Assembly (NCBI GenBank): GCA_022813625.1
Contig: JAKLMB010000001.1
Span: 1,984,001-2,048,000, forward strand
From: Aaosphaeria pasadenensis
Lineage: Eukaryota; Ascomycota; Dothideomycetes; Pleosporales
Reading direction: 5' to 3'
DNA length: 64,000 nucleotides
Position numbers and translations under genes: made by a program. This document shows positions 19,159 to 30,511 of the stretch, piece after piece (position 1 is the stretch's first letter; every line of letters begins with the position of its first letter). A model generated the notes under the pieces. That model did not search any database, was not told the origin of the DNA, and worked only from the letters and a program-made list of their open reading frames with translations.

Positions 19159-22100
19159 ATGGCGACGGAACAGCAGCCCGTCAACGACACCGCTACCTCC
19201 TCGAACCCCGAACTCGACGTCAAGAAGCTGCATGCGCTCCCTTCAGAACAGCAAGATCTCTATCTACTGACCTTTACGTCTGATCTTGCTCGACATGTCG
19301 GAAACTTAGACGCGGATGGGGCGTCTGCGCATCAGATATATATTAAGAAAGAGCTATTCCAAGTCATTAATCTCAATTCCCCAGCACCTACAAGGGTCAT
19401 CCGAAATAATCTGGGCCGGGCATTCGCGGGCATATTCGAAAAGGGGGATAGAAAGCTGCTATTCGAGTCGATCAACGAACTATGCGCTATTCTGAATGCT
19501 GCAGGAAAGACAGAGAAAGATATAAGGACAAAACATGCCGCAGCATACTGCCTGGGTTCCGTATTTGAGGCTGCAGGGGATAGCGCCATCGGGCTCTCAC
19601 CGCTCGCAGCCACATCGCTGTTACGTCTCGTCAAACTCGCTCAAAACCACACCGGCCTGAGGGCAACCATATTCAAGGCAGTAGGCAGAGTTATCAAAGG
19701 CGTCGGTGGCTCCGCCGATGAGATTATCGCAAGAGATGCTTGGAAGCAGGCGCGTTCAGCTTGCTCCAGCGACAAGTCCCTCTTGACGCAGGCCAACGCA
19801 TGCTATTGCTTGGAGATGCTTGTCAGGCACACCTCATACTTTGACAACTCAAATGATTTCGAAAAGTTGCAGACGGCTATATGGAAGGTGATGGACAGCG
19901 GTTCGTCTACAGTCAGACGTGCTGCTGCATCGTGCTTGAGTGCAGCTTTGGTGAAGAACTACAATGAGACTGTACCAATTGAGATGCCATTGGTTAGATC
20001 GAAAACCATGAAGAAGAAAGCCCGGAAAGGGACTGATCTAGATGGCGATGAAGATGTAATGGAAAGACCCGAATCACCGGCTCCCAAAGCATCCAGCACT
20101 CAACTTGCTTTCAGCCTGTCCGCATTACTCAAGCTTCTTTCAACGCAATATTGCAAGCCTGCAACCGGAACTCGAGCAAGAGCGGGAATTGCGATATGCT
20201 ACACGAAGACACTACGAGGGCTAGGAGAAAGTCTGGTAGAAAGCAAATATGGAGAGATCGCGCGTCACTTCTTTATAGACCTCCTCAGTCACCCCACAAT
20301 CGTCCAAAATCGATATCGAACGCTAAGTACACGCAAGTTTGTGGCTATCATCCTAGAAACCGTCGTCGGCCGGGAATTGCTCGGAGAAGGAGGCCAACTG
20401 AACGCTGCGAGATTCCTTGTGAACGAGGTTCTTAAAGATTATCCTCAAGCCTTGAAAGAACGACCAGAACCAAGCAAACAGACATTGATCGGTGCTTTGA
20501 GCGCATTATCAGCCTTGTTCAAGAGCTTAGGATCAGCCTCAAACGTCCTCGCAGATGCTTGCAGGGATGGTCTCCTGCAAGTACTTCAGCATCCCAGCTA
20601 CACGGTCCAGGTGTGGGCTTCGTCCTGTCTCCGTGCCTTTGTACTAGCATGCCCACTACAACTCCTTCCTTCAGTTACCATATGCATGAACAGCGTCAAT
20701 CGGGAACTTGGCTTGCTAGGCAGCCCACGTCAATCGCCTCGTCGGTGTGTTGGACTTGCTAATGGTCTCTCTGCAATATTGAGCACTTCCACATCTCAAC
20801 CTTTGCATGGATCGGTCGACGTTAATTCCCGTGTGCTCTCGCAGGCTACTTCTTTGCTCAAGTCAGCAAGCAATTCTGATCTTCGCGTATCATCGACACA
20901 GATCCAAGTAGCCTGGATCTTGATTGGAGGCTTGATGACCCTTGGACCAAACTTTGTCAAGATCCACCTATCGCAGCTGCTTTTGCTTTGGAAGAATGCG
21001 CTCCCAAAACCTCTGAACAAAGACAACATGGTCCAACGAAATGTTCTCGAATTGAGCTTCCTAGCTCATGTACGAGAGTGTGCTCTGGGCTCGATTCTTA
21101 CATTCCTGGAGTTCAACAACAGACTACTGACTCTAGACGTCACAAAGCGTCTTGCTGCTATGCTTCAAAATACTACGATGTTCCTTAACACACTTCCAGC
21201 GAAGAAAACGACAGATGATGTCAATCAGCGGTTATCTCCTGCTCTTCAGCTTCTTGACTTTGACCTCATGGTCAGACGACGAGTTTTGCAGGCCTATACG
21301 AAGCTTGTAGACTTGAGCCCGGCCGGAAGCAGTGAGGTCCTTTTGCAAACAAACTTGCTTCCTTTTGCCATTGCATCGTTTGCAGACCCGGACAAGTACA
21401 CAACGACTTCCCTTGGTACTTCAATAGCAAGCTCCGCTGGTAATTTCGAATCTATATGGGACGTCGCCGATAATCACGGTTTCGGAGTGACCGGCCTCGT
21501 CAAGGGCTATGATATCTGTCCCCTTGCTGGAGAGCAAGATGCAAGCGGAAAGCATCACTGGGTCACTAGACATGGCCCAGAGGCAACCATCGACGGCACA
21601 GTGAGTATCATCAATCTTGCCGACCTTTTCTACTCTAACGCCTATGGCAGCTTCTTTCTCCTGTATGTGGAGCCCGCGAACATGATTCGATATCTCTTTA
21701 TATCCGTGACGACTCGGATGATTTGCCTCATCCTCCTGCCACGGAAGTTGTGAACTCCGCCCTCCAGCTATTTGCTATCTGCCTACCTCTACAGACTCCC
21801 AAAATTCAAGAGAGTATTCTAGAGCAGATGACATCATTTCTATCGGCTAGCAGCTTGCAAAGGGATCCGCATAGGAAAATTGCTTTGATGGTAAATATTG
21901 CATACGCACTTCTGTCAGCTCTCAAGGTTGCGGCCAAAGAAACGAGATCAACTCCTGGGGATCTCAAAGGCGCAGCTGTGGAGAAGGTCATTCAGGACCT
22001 CCTACACGTAAGTTAAAACCAACGACCTTCGCCTTCGCTTGCTAACACGCATAGGTGTTTGTTGTTCTTCCCGATCCCTATCTTCGTAATCTTGCGAGTG

Positions 22101-25100
22101 AAGCCTTGGGCCGCCTCTGCAACAGCTCTGGCAATGCTTTTACTACAACGGAAGTCAATTATCTAGTTGACCAAATTGTCGCCAATCGTGAGCCTAATGC
22201 ACGATCTGGGTACGCAGCAGCATTAGGGTGCATCCACTCTCAATTAGGTGGAATGGCAGCAGGCTACCATCTCAAGAACATCCTCGGTATACTCATGTCT
22301 CTAGCTAATGACCCTCACCCTGTTGTCCACTTCTGGGCTCTTGAGAGCCTGGCAAGAGTAGCAGACTCTGCTGGCCTAAGCTTTTCTGGCTCAGTCATGG
22401 GTACTCTTGGTATGCTCGCTCAGCTTTACGCAGCTGATACGCATAACGAGGAATCTATCTCGTTGGCATCATCAAACATTGAGGTGGACCTACCTACGCC
22501 AGCTGTCATTGTTAGATGCATAGAAAGTGCAATCAATGTCCTCGGGCCAGACCTGCAGGACATGGCGAAAGCACGCGACATGATCATGACCCTCATCGGT
22601 CTCTTCAAAACAGAGCCGGATGACCTGATTGCCGTAGAGGCCCTTAGATGCCAGGAGCATGTATCCCTCTACGCTCCTGGTCATATGGAGTTTGCTCTAT
22701 ATGTCAAGCAGTTACAGCAAGGTCTCGAAAGCAACTCAGCTCAGATACGCGACATGAGCGCCGATGGACTGCATAACTTGATGAGGCGGAACACCGAAGA
22801 CGTCCTCAAAGCAGGCGACGAAGGCCTTGAAGATCAACTGTGGCATGTTCTTGACCGTGAACCGGATCATGACGTTGTGAGGAACATCATCCGCAACTGG
22901 CTCCACCAAACCGGACTCAGTGATACCCCTGCTTGGGTACAAAGATTCCAGTCGATTCTCACCAAGACGAAGCGCGTAGCAGAGGCTGATCAAACAGAAG
23001 AGAAGCCCAGAGGTGGTGTCACAGAGGTAGTCGATGAAGAGGTCGCTGGATTTGCAGCATCTTCTAATGCGACTGGCACTGATGTCAATGGCCCTGCATC
23101 GGCAACCCAAGAGCTTCTAAAGTGGCAGGTACGAACTTTCGCCATGGACTGCCTCAGTGAACTTGTCGCTATGGTGACCAAGGAAGCGACTTTCCGAGAA
23201 GAGTCTGAATGCGTGATGGCTCTTCAGCACAAGGTCGCCGATGTCGTGCGCATCGCATTCTCTGCGTCAACCGCCGGAGTTGTCCAACTCCGAATTCGTG
23301 GGTTGAAGATCATTGATCAAATTCTCAAGGTATGTTCTCAGCTACTTGCAATATAAAGTGTTTGGTACTGACAGCTCGTAGTTGTTTGGTAAAACGCCAG
23401 ATCCAGACTTCGCAGAGGTGACATTGCTAGAACAATATCAGGCCCAAATAGGATCGGCACTTACACCAGCTTTTGCGGCAGACTCGTCTCCAGAATTGGC
23501 TGCTGAGGCGGTGAATGTATGTGCCACATTCATTGCCACTGGAATTGTGACAGATGTCGATCGAATGGGCCGTATACTGAAGTTGCTTGTCTCGGCCCTC
23601 GAGAACTTCTCAAGTAAGTCGCTCAATGAGCGTCCTCTTTATGGTTACTAACGATGCTGTAGGTGAATCGGAAACAGCCTCAATTGGAGACCTCAAAGGC
23701 TTGAGTTCCAATGCTCAAGTCATGGTCAAGATGGCTGTGTTTTCAGCCTGGGCCGAACTTCAGATCGCCAGTGCCGAACAAACCTACCTGATCGATGTTT
23801 TAAAGCCACATATTGCAAAACTGACCCCTCTGTGGCTTTCTTCGCTTCGAGAGTATGCGCGGTTGCGGTTTGAGCCTGATATCTCGTCCATGGGATCTGC
23901 GTCACTATCAGGCAGTCTAGACACAATCTATGCTGCACTCAATCGTGAGACCTTGCTCACAGTAAGAGCCCCAGCGAATGGAGTGATTCCTATATGCTGA
24001 CTGTTTTAGTTCTATCAAGAGTCTTGGCTCAACCTTGTTGATGCAATTGCTAGTCTTATTGACGAAGACAGTGAATTTGTCTTCGACGCCCTCGACGGCA
24101 AGACCGAACTTTCGGCGGATAGTACCAAGACGAAAATCAATGACAGCATCAACTACCGCGACGAACCGGTGGCTTTCTTCTTCGTGCTCTTCGGACTTGC
24201 GTTTGAAGCCTTGGCTGGGCGTCCCGGTGATCTCCAGGCTTCGAAAGAACAGATCCTTGAGATTTTGCGGGCCTTGAAGAAGATCCTTCGACCAGCAGTC
24301 TCTGGCCATGCAATTTATCAGGAAGTGGTCTTTTCTGAAACGATGGATATGCTTGATCGTTTGGTTCTCACAGAAGGGTTGAACATACAGACAGTCATTG
24401 TTGAGATAGCCAGAAATCTCTGCCTGGGTCATCCATCAGCAAGGAGAAGCCAGAGGTAAGCTCCATTTTTGCCAATTTGGTCCACTATGCTAACAACATA
24501 AGCTCTACCCCTGGCGACGAACATCTTTCAGACGATATTGACCAGCTCTTCGAGCTTACCAAGATCATGGTCCTAGTGCTAACTGGCCTTGTACCCAACC
24601 TCGATGATACAAAGACTAGAGGTGAGTAATTCATGGCTCCTCTGATAGTCTGTAATTTAACAAACCATATAGCACGCTACGACCTCAATGAAGAGGCTAT
24701 GGCCTTGTTGAACACTGCATTGTCTGCTCTTGTAGATGCTGCCCAGGTTTTCCCCTCCATTATCAAGGGTGATCTTCACGCTTGCATTCTACACATTTTT
24801 GCTACAATACTCGGCACTGGAGCTTGTCAAGCTACAGTCGTTCCAACTGCGCTACCCATCTTGAAACGATTTGTTAGCAGTCTCACCGTCAACCCACACC
24901 CCGACTCGACAGATCAATTACGCGCCACTATCACGCGCTTCCTTCAAATACTCAAACTCGCACAGAATCGCGAATTCGAAGCAGCGCTTGCATGTGAGAA
25001 GAATACTATCCTGGCCACCACGATTGTCTTGAGCTCTTCAGCAAGCCTCTTCCAGCCTCATGATCCACTTATCCAGCGTTTCGTCGAAGAACTCTTTGAG

Positions 25101-25592
25101 TGTTTGGGTAATCGCATGACAAGCAAAGTCGCTGCAGGCTGCTGCCGCTCGCTACTTCTGCTTCCCAAAAGAGGCCATGTGGAGACTGCATTGGCATCCC
25201 AAATCCTTCCGCGAGCACTGTCTTTCCTGGCGAATCCAGAAGATGTCGAAGGCTTGGATGAGACGCGAACCATATTGGCATCTACACTTGTAGCATTTAT
25301 ATCTACACTCACTCAGCCTGAGCAGCGACAGCTTGCTGCGAAGATCATCGTTCCAGCCTTGCTAGCGCGTACCAGTAAAGAACAAAATGCCACAGGCGAG
25401 ACGGCTGCAAGGTTGCTGGAATTCGCTGGCTCAGATCAAGAGACGTTCAAGTCAGTTGTCGCAGGCTTGAGTGCCGACCAAAGAACATACATGGAGAATA
25501 TTCTAAAGACTGGTGTTGGTACGAAGAAGGCTGTACAAAAGGAAACATCGGAAGAGCCAACCATCGCTCTAAAGATGAATTTTGGCTCATGA
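19159..25592 (+). CDS. LAA1: HEAT-repeat AP-1 accessory protein Laa1 / HEATR5
   Basis: Large clathrin-adaptor accessory protein that helps recruit AP-1 to trans-Golgi and endosomal membranes. Eight exons (19159-21600, 21651-22007, 22055-23329, 23382-23613, 23663-23961, 24010-24455, 24503-24621, 24673-25592) with introns of 47-52 bp encode 2029 residues, close to the ~2000 of yeast Laa1 and animal HEATR5. The N-terminal region VIRNNLGRAFAGIFEKGDRK and DIRTKHAAAYCLGSVFEAAG is characteristic of the family, and alpha-helical HEAT-like repeats run through the whole length. A possible leader intron lies at 19094-19150. There is no signal peptide or membrane segment, as expected for a cytosolic coat accessory protein. 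All introns lie in the second half; the first exon is 2.4 kb. Confidence 0.88.
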
Positions 25593-25928
25593 AGTAGATA
25601 ATTGGAGATTGTGAATCTGATGCAGCGCAGATACCCGGCATGTAGTATTTAATAGAGAAAATCGATCAACGTTTATGTGTATTAATTTTCCCGCGTCTGA
25701 CACAGTGCATCATACCAAGTCGTGTTACCGGCTTCCCTCTGCAGGATAGTTGATATCATTATCCTGGACGTATGCTTGCATCTACTAGCCGAAACAGGCT
25801 CGATTAATATATATCCCCCTCACATCCTTCCCGATCTCCAACGTTGACAGTCGTACAAGATCTCAGGTAACCTCTGTGACGGTACCGCTGCTCTGCAACT
25901 CACTCACATCTCGGTCAAATTCGACAGA
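25593..25928. other. Intergenic region LAA1 / secreted hydrolase
   Basis: It contains the LAA1 3' flank and a TATA-like TTAATATATAT at about 25804, roughly 120 bp before the hydrolase ATG. No other feature. Confidence 0.5.
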
Positions 25929-26960
25929 ATGAAGTTTCTCCAGGCGGCCGTCTTCACTCAATGGCTTAGCATCACTGCTGCACACTCATTGAAAAGAGAT
26001 TATCCAGCAACCCCCGTCCCTGAAGACCTCAATGGCTCCAATTTCACGTACCCATGGCCCGTAAACACCTATGACTTCACCTCTCAGCGGCAGGACCTCC
26101 AAATGGCATTCATGGACGTCTCCCCCACGAACTCCACGGCCCCCAACAACCGCACCGCCCTCTTCCTCCACGGGAAGAATTTCTGCGGCGCAACCTGGGA
26201 GGGAACCGCAAGAGCCCTCCTCTCCACAGGCTGGCGCGTGATTCTCCCTGACCAAGTCGGCTTCTGCAAATCCACGAAGCCCTCAGGATACCAATTCAGC
26301 TTCCAGCAACTAGCTTCAAACACGCACGACCTGCTACAGAGTCTAGGCGTGGGCAACGTCACCGTGATCGGGCACTCCATGGGCGGTATGCTGGGGACGC
26401 GCTACGCGCTCATGTACCCGTCCTCCGTCGACGCATTGGTCCTCGTCAATCCCATCGGGCTGGAAGACTGGAAGGCGAAAGGCGTCCCGTACCAGAGCAT
26501 CGATGTGACTGCTGCGACGGAGGCGAAGAGTAACTACACGTCCATCCGTGCGTACGAGCAAGCGACGTATTACGTCAACACGTGGAAGCCGGAGTACGAT
26601 GTCTGGGTCAACATGCTCGTGAATGTGTACTGGGGGAGTCAGAGGGAAAGGTTTGTGTGGAATCAGGCGCAGACTACGGATATGGTTTTGTCGCAGCCGG
26701 TTGTGTATGAGTTTGGGTTGTTGAAGCCGAAGACGCTGTTGATGGTCGGGATGAAGGATAATACGGCGATTGGGAAGCAGTGGTCCCCGCCGGAGGTGCA
26801 GAAGGTGTTGGGGAGGTATGATTTGCTGGGCAAGGAGGTGGTGGAGAAGATCCCGAGAGGCGAGCTTGTGGAGTGGGAGGATTTGGGACATTCGCCGCAG
26901 ATTCAGGATCCAGCGAGGTTCGAGGAGGCTCTTCTAGGATGGTTGGGTGCTGGAAGGTAA
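25929..26960 (+). CDS. Secreted alpha/beta-hydrolase
   Basis: Intronless, 343 residues. Residues 1-19 (MKFLQAAVFTQWLSITAAHS) look like a signal peptide, with a possible dibasic KR site just after. Alpha/beta-hydrolase features: FLHGKNFCGATWEGTARAL (oxyanion-hole HGKN), GWRVILPDQVGFCKS, the nucleophile elbow VIGHSMGGMLGTRYAL with Ser in GHSMGG, VLVNPIGLEDW, an acid candidate in LLMVGMKDNTAIG, and the catalytic His in WEDLGHSPQIQ. Several NxT/NxS sites fit a secreted glycoprotein. The substrate is unknown; the family includes haloperoxidase-like esterases and lipases. Codon third positions change from mostly C in the first half to mostly G in the last third. Confidence 0.85.
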   Translation: MKFLQAAVFTQWLSITAAHSLKRDYPATPVPEDLNGSNFTYPWPVNTYDFTSQRQDLQMAFMDVSPTNSTAPNNRTALFLHGKNFCGATWEGTARALLSTGWRVILPDQVGFCKSTKPSGYQFSFQQLASNTHDLLQSLGVGNVTVIGHSMGGMLGTRYALMYPSSVDALVLVNPIGLEDWKAKGVPYQSIDVTAATEAKSNYTSIRAYEQATYYVNTWKPEYDVWVNMLVNVYWGSQRERFVWNQAQTTDMVLSQPVVYEFGLLKPKTLLMVGMKDNTAIGKQWSPPEVQKVLGRYDLLGKEVVEKIPRGELVEWEDLGHSPQIQDPARFEEALLGWLGAGR

Positions 26961-27150
26961 ATATTCAGCGCGGCATCGAGCGTAGGGTTACTCGTTTGGT
27001 TGGTGATAATGAAGGGAATAGCCTGAAACCTGTCTTTCTGTGTATTTTGCAATGCCTAGTCATATACGGCTACCTCTATAAATTCTTGAAACGCCGAAAT
27101 GGTAATGTGTACCTCTATTGTCATAACCAGCCAACCTCACGCCGCATCCC

Positions 27151-27996
27151 TTAAGCATCTTGCACTTCATAGCTAATCTTCGTAATACCCTTCTGCCTCT
27201 TAATCGTCCTCACATTAATCTTCCCACACTCCTTCAACTTCAACACATGCGTTCCACCGCAAGGATAACTCCCCACATCCCCAATCTCCACAACCCTAAC
27301 GCCCTCATCATCGCCAATATCATCAACGGCAGCACCTTCAATCCCAGTAACGCACTTCTTGCTCGCCTCCTCCTTGCCCCAGAAATGAATCTTAACGGCA
27401 AGGTCTTGGGAAACAAGCTCGTCCACTTGCTGCTGGATCGCAGCTTTCGCCGTGCCGGGAATCAGTCCGAAGCACTCGACGAATGCCATCCCGGGGTAGT
27501 GCGAAGCCTTGCCGTCCTTGATGTCTGCGGGTAGAACCCCAGATTTGGAGAGAATGTTGATAGCGAGACCTAGTACATGGCCTGCGGTGTGCAGACGGGA
27601 ATGGAGGATCCTCTTGGGGAGATCGATTTCCTGTGTTATTGATGTGCTGGGCTTGAAATCTGACTCTGCGGCTGGTGGGGCGAAGGTTCCTAGGTGCAGT
27701 ATTGCTGGGATTGTTGGTGTCTTGCGGACTTGGTGGACATGGAATGTCGATTCTGAGCCATTGAGCTTGATGGTACCGGTGTCGGATGGCTGGCCGCCTC
27801 CCTGGGCGTGGAATATGGTGGATGGTGTGGTCAGGATGTATGGTGCATTGTCACCTTCGGGCACTTTGAAGAGGGATTGGGCATCTGTTGGAAGGGATGA
27901 TAGAGGCTCTACCGAGCCGACGGTTGAGCTGTGTGTGCTGAGTGTGCCGTCCTTTTGATACAAAGCCTCCGTTTTTTTTTGGGTCAATGAAGCCAT
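27151..27996 (-). CDS. AlaX-type freestanding tRNA-Ala editing protein
   Basis: Trans-editing factor expected to hydrolyse Ser (or Gly) mischarged onto tRNA-Ala. The intronless 281-residue protein resembles the editing domain of alanyl-tRNA synthetase: TIFHAQGGGQPSDTGTI, the metal motif HxxxH in RLHTAGHVLG, GKASHYPGMAFVEC, and the second metal motif CGGTH with surrounding GDVGSYPCGGTHVLKLKE. The ATG at 27996 begins MASLTQKKTEALYQKDGT. The frame stays open to 28125 through a basic stretch reading like a mitochondrial presequence, but only a GTG could start it. It converges on the hydrolase gene. Confidence 0.9.
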   Translation of the reverse strand: MASLTQKKTEALYQKDGTLSTHSSTVGSVEPLSSLPTDAQSLFKVPEGDNAPYILTTPSTIFHAQGGGQPSDTGTIKLNGSESTFHVHQVRKTPTIPAILHLGTFAPPAAESDFKPSTSITQEIDLPKRILHSRLHTAGHVLGLAINILSKSGVLPADIKDGKASHYPGMAFVECFGLIPGTAKAAIQQQVDELVSQDLAVKIHFWGKEEASKKCVTGIEGAAVDDIGDDEGVRVVEIGDVGSYPCGGTHVLKLKECGKINVRTIKRQKGITKISYEVQDA

Positions 27997-28492
27997 TGTG
28001 ACTGATCTGTAGTGAATAGGTTTTTTGTAAAAGGTAAATTGGCTTGCACTCAATCTTCCTTTATTATTGAGTGCTCTTAGAAATCCAAAGTAGCGAAGTA
28101 TGATGGGCAACGATTTGTTGAACACTTTTATGTCTTTCTTTTTTTAGTTGTCGCAAGGGTATAAATAGGAAAGGACTAGATATACCTCTGGTGACTCAAA
28201 CTGGATGAATCGCGAGTTGTTGATATCGAAACTTCTAGACGGCGCGCCCTTTCGGCACAATGTATTACATGCCAAGACCTGTTTCCGCATTAGGAAGGTG
28301 TTCTCTTAGTATGAAGTACAAACAGGCATTTGAGTCTAAAAAGTAAGTTGAAGAACGTTTTGAAATACGACATTATTATATTCTTATTTCATCAGAGTTA
28401 TGTGCATACTCTGCCTAGAGCACAAAAACTACGAAGTCCACCCATAGGGCTGATAGCGTGACAGCTCCACCATCAATTCAGCTTCAGGTTTC
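27997..28492. other. Intergenic region AlaX / DUF7730 gene
   Basis: AT-rich. Short T runs occur near 27972 (at the gene edge) and 28139. No gene or repeat was identified. Confidence 0.5.
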
Positions 28493-29557
28493 CTAGGAAT
28501 AATTCACTACCTCAAACGGCGCACCTTCAATAGCTTCTAGTTGCCATGTAGGATAAAGCTTGAACTCCTTCGGCCGAGTCACCTCCATCAGCGGTGCCAG
28601 CATCTGCGCTTCGAATTCGGGATCTCTGAACCCATCAAAATAAAATAAACCAACAAATAGGCGCTTCAATTTTGGCATTGAAGCAATGATTCGCCAAGTT
28701 GCTTCCCAAGTTGCTTCGTCATGGGGAGGATATAGAGCTGGAGCAGATAGAAGAATGTTTTGGCCTACGGGGTCGTAAATCGGCCAGGCTAAAAGCCATT
28801 CCAAGGTGAGAGATTGTACGAGTTCAAAGCGGCGTGGCAAAATTGTAGAGGAAAAGTACCGTATGCAATCCAGATCATGAAATGAAAATGTGTTTGTCGA
28901 ATATAATAATTTGATGGATTCGGAGTAGCTGTTTGTGATGTTGGTACAAGCGAAATGTGGAACAGAGTGATGTCACGAAACTTACATTTGTCGACAAGTC
29001 TGCAAGAAAGGAATGATGTCGCCATCCGTGACATCACCCCTCGCGTACTTCCTATTCGGCGCCCATATATTTGAACTGTCAACAGTCCCCCGGCCGCAGC
29101 CTCTTAGCCTGAGATATTGGTCCGGCTGGAATGTGTCACAAAACGTCTCGTGCGGCGTAAGACACTCGTAATGGCCTAATTTATTCTCTTTCAGAACTAT
29201 GTGCATGGTTTTGTCGCCAACAACGGCTCTGAAGATCATTTCACGAAGCTCAAATGGCAAGCGCATCAATCGCGATTGGGTCTGGTCAAGCGTTTTTCCC
29301 GCAAGAGATTCCGAGGAGGCTTCATGTTTGTCGGACATTCGCCGTACTTTGCGTGGGACTGGAATTGTGAGATTTCTCTCAGGCGGTCGTACTGCTAGAG
29401 GCCTTGGAGCAACCTTTTGTCGCCTCTCAAAGCGTTTTTTGCTCTCGGATCCTGAACAGCGGCGAAGACGGCTTGGACAGCAACAGGCAGCACAAACAAC
29501 ATAACAGCAGATGAGGGGACCGCAAACAAGGCCGAAGGCAAGTTTCGACGCCCGCAT
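28493..29557 (-). CDS. DUF7730 (fungal F-box/2EXR-like) protein with N-terminal membrane segment
   Basis: Exons 29557-28986 and 28928-28493 (57-bp intron) encode 335 residues. The fungal DUF7730 pattern is clear: RLMRLPFELREMIFRAVVGD near residue 95, then IIPFLQTCRQIYSESIKLLY spanning the splice and TNTFSFHDLDCIRYF. The first ~30 residues contain a hydrophobic Cys-rich segment (FGLVCGPLICCYVVCAACCC) followed by a basic stretch, suggesting a membrane anchor, possibly palmitoylated. The biochemical role of DUF7730 is unknown; the family is large and variable in Pezizomycotina. An upstream frame to 29617 starts only with TTG, so the ATG at 29557 was chosen. Confidence 0.82.
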
Positions 29558-30511
29558 GGTGATGGTCGAGTTCGGGTAGACAACAAGTTTAAGATAGATA
29601 GGAGGAAGAAGTGACAAGGCTCAAGGGCGTGCGCTCATGATTATGTAGACGCGGCTGGACAGGTGGTCAATTCTTGGTGGCCAATTCTTGGTGGCGTAAC
29701 GTGAGACAAAAGCATAGGAACCTAATAGCTGGCTTGAGAAGGAAGAAGGAGCAAAATAAGCTTAATTATACAGGACTGTGCACTTCTCTGATTTGGGCAG
29801 ACCTCAAGGCGCGTTATCCACAGCGACCTAGGAGAGAAGTGGGGTTGATGGTTGTTGATGTTTGTTTTAACTATCATGGGTAAGACGGAACACGCCGGCC
29901 TAACGTCATCACGTGTCACCCTCTCTCACTTGGAGTCTCAGGCTGTGATTTTTGAGAATGAAAGGGAGAACAGGTCATTGTTACACAACACATTTATAGA
30001 TCTAGGTCAATGTTGGATAGCGATGCACGAATGTAGGTCTACTAATTTTCAACTATCTGTATTCAGTTGCAATGGAAACTAACTATATTCGATAGACGCA
30101 AATTGCTAGCAGTTCGAATGACAGGGGGTAAGAATGGCTAGGAGATCATTGCTCATTTGACCTCTATGAAAGTGCTAATTTTCCGAACTATCATCTTCGT
30201 ACAGTGTGTGGGGTTATGGATATAGATATAAAACAAAACTTTTAGATCATGGTCGTTTTCCGATAAGCCTTAAAAAACGCCAGGCAATGCAATGTACAAA
30301 ATCCGAACATCAGTTGTTTTGACTGCGCCACCTGCTGAACGACTTTTGATTGCCAAAAAGAGGAAAAACAACCAAAACGAAGAAAATAACCGTCCCATAG
30401 GTAAAGGAAAACAAGAACCAGGGTATCTGTGTTGGCCAATGCTTGAAACCAGAAAACACCGATTCGATAAGGGAAAAAAGGGCATGGAGACTGTTGACAA
30501 TTGTTTGTGGC
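29558..30511. other. Intergenic region DUF7730 gene / TSC2
   Basis: It contains the DUF7730 promoter with the 13-bp repeat and the TSC2 3' flank. Short frames around 29670-30080 and 30240-30500 show no recognisable protein. Confidence 0.5.
29668..29694. repeat. 13-bp direct repeat
   Basis: CAATTCTTGGTGG occurs at 29668-29680 and 29682-29694, separated by one base, in the promoter side of the DUF7730 gene. Confidence 0.75.

Noticed and set aside
26343..26891. 182-codon antisense frame across the secreted hydrolase
   Set aside because: Low-complexity His/Leu/Arg-rich translation caused by skewed codons of the hydrolase.
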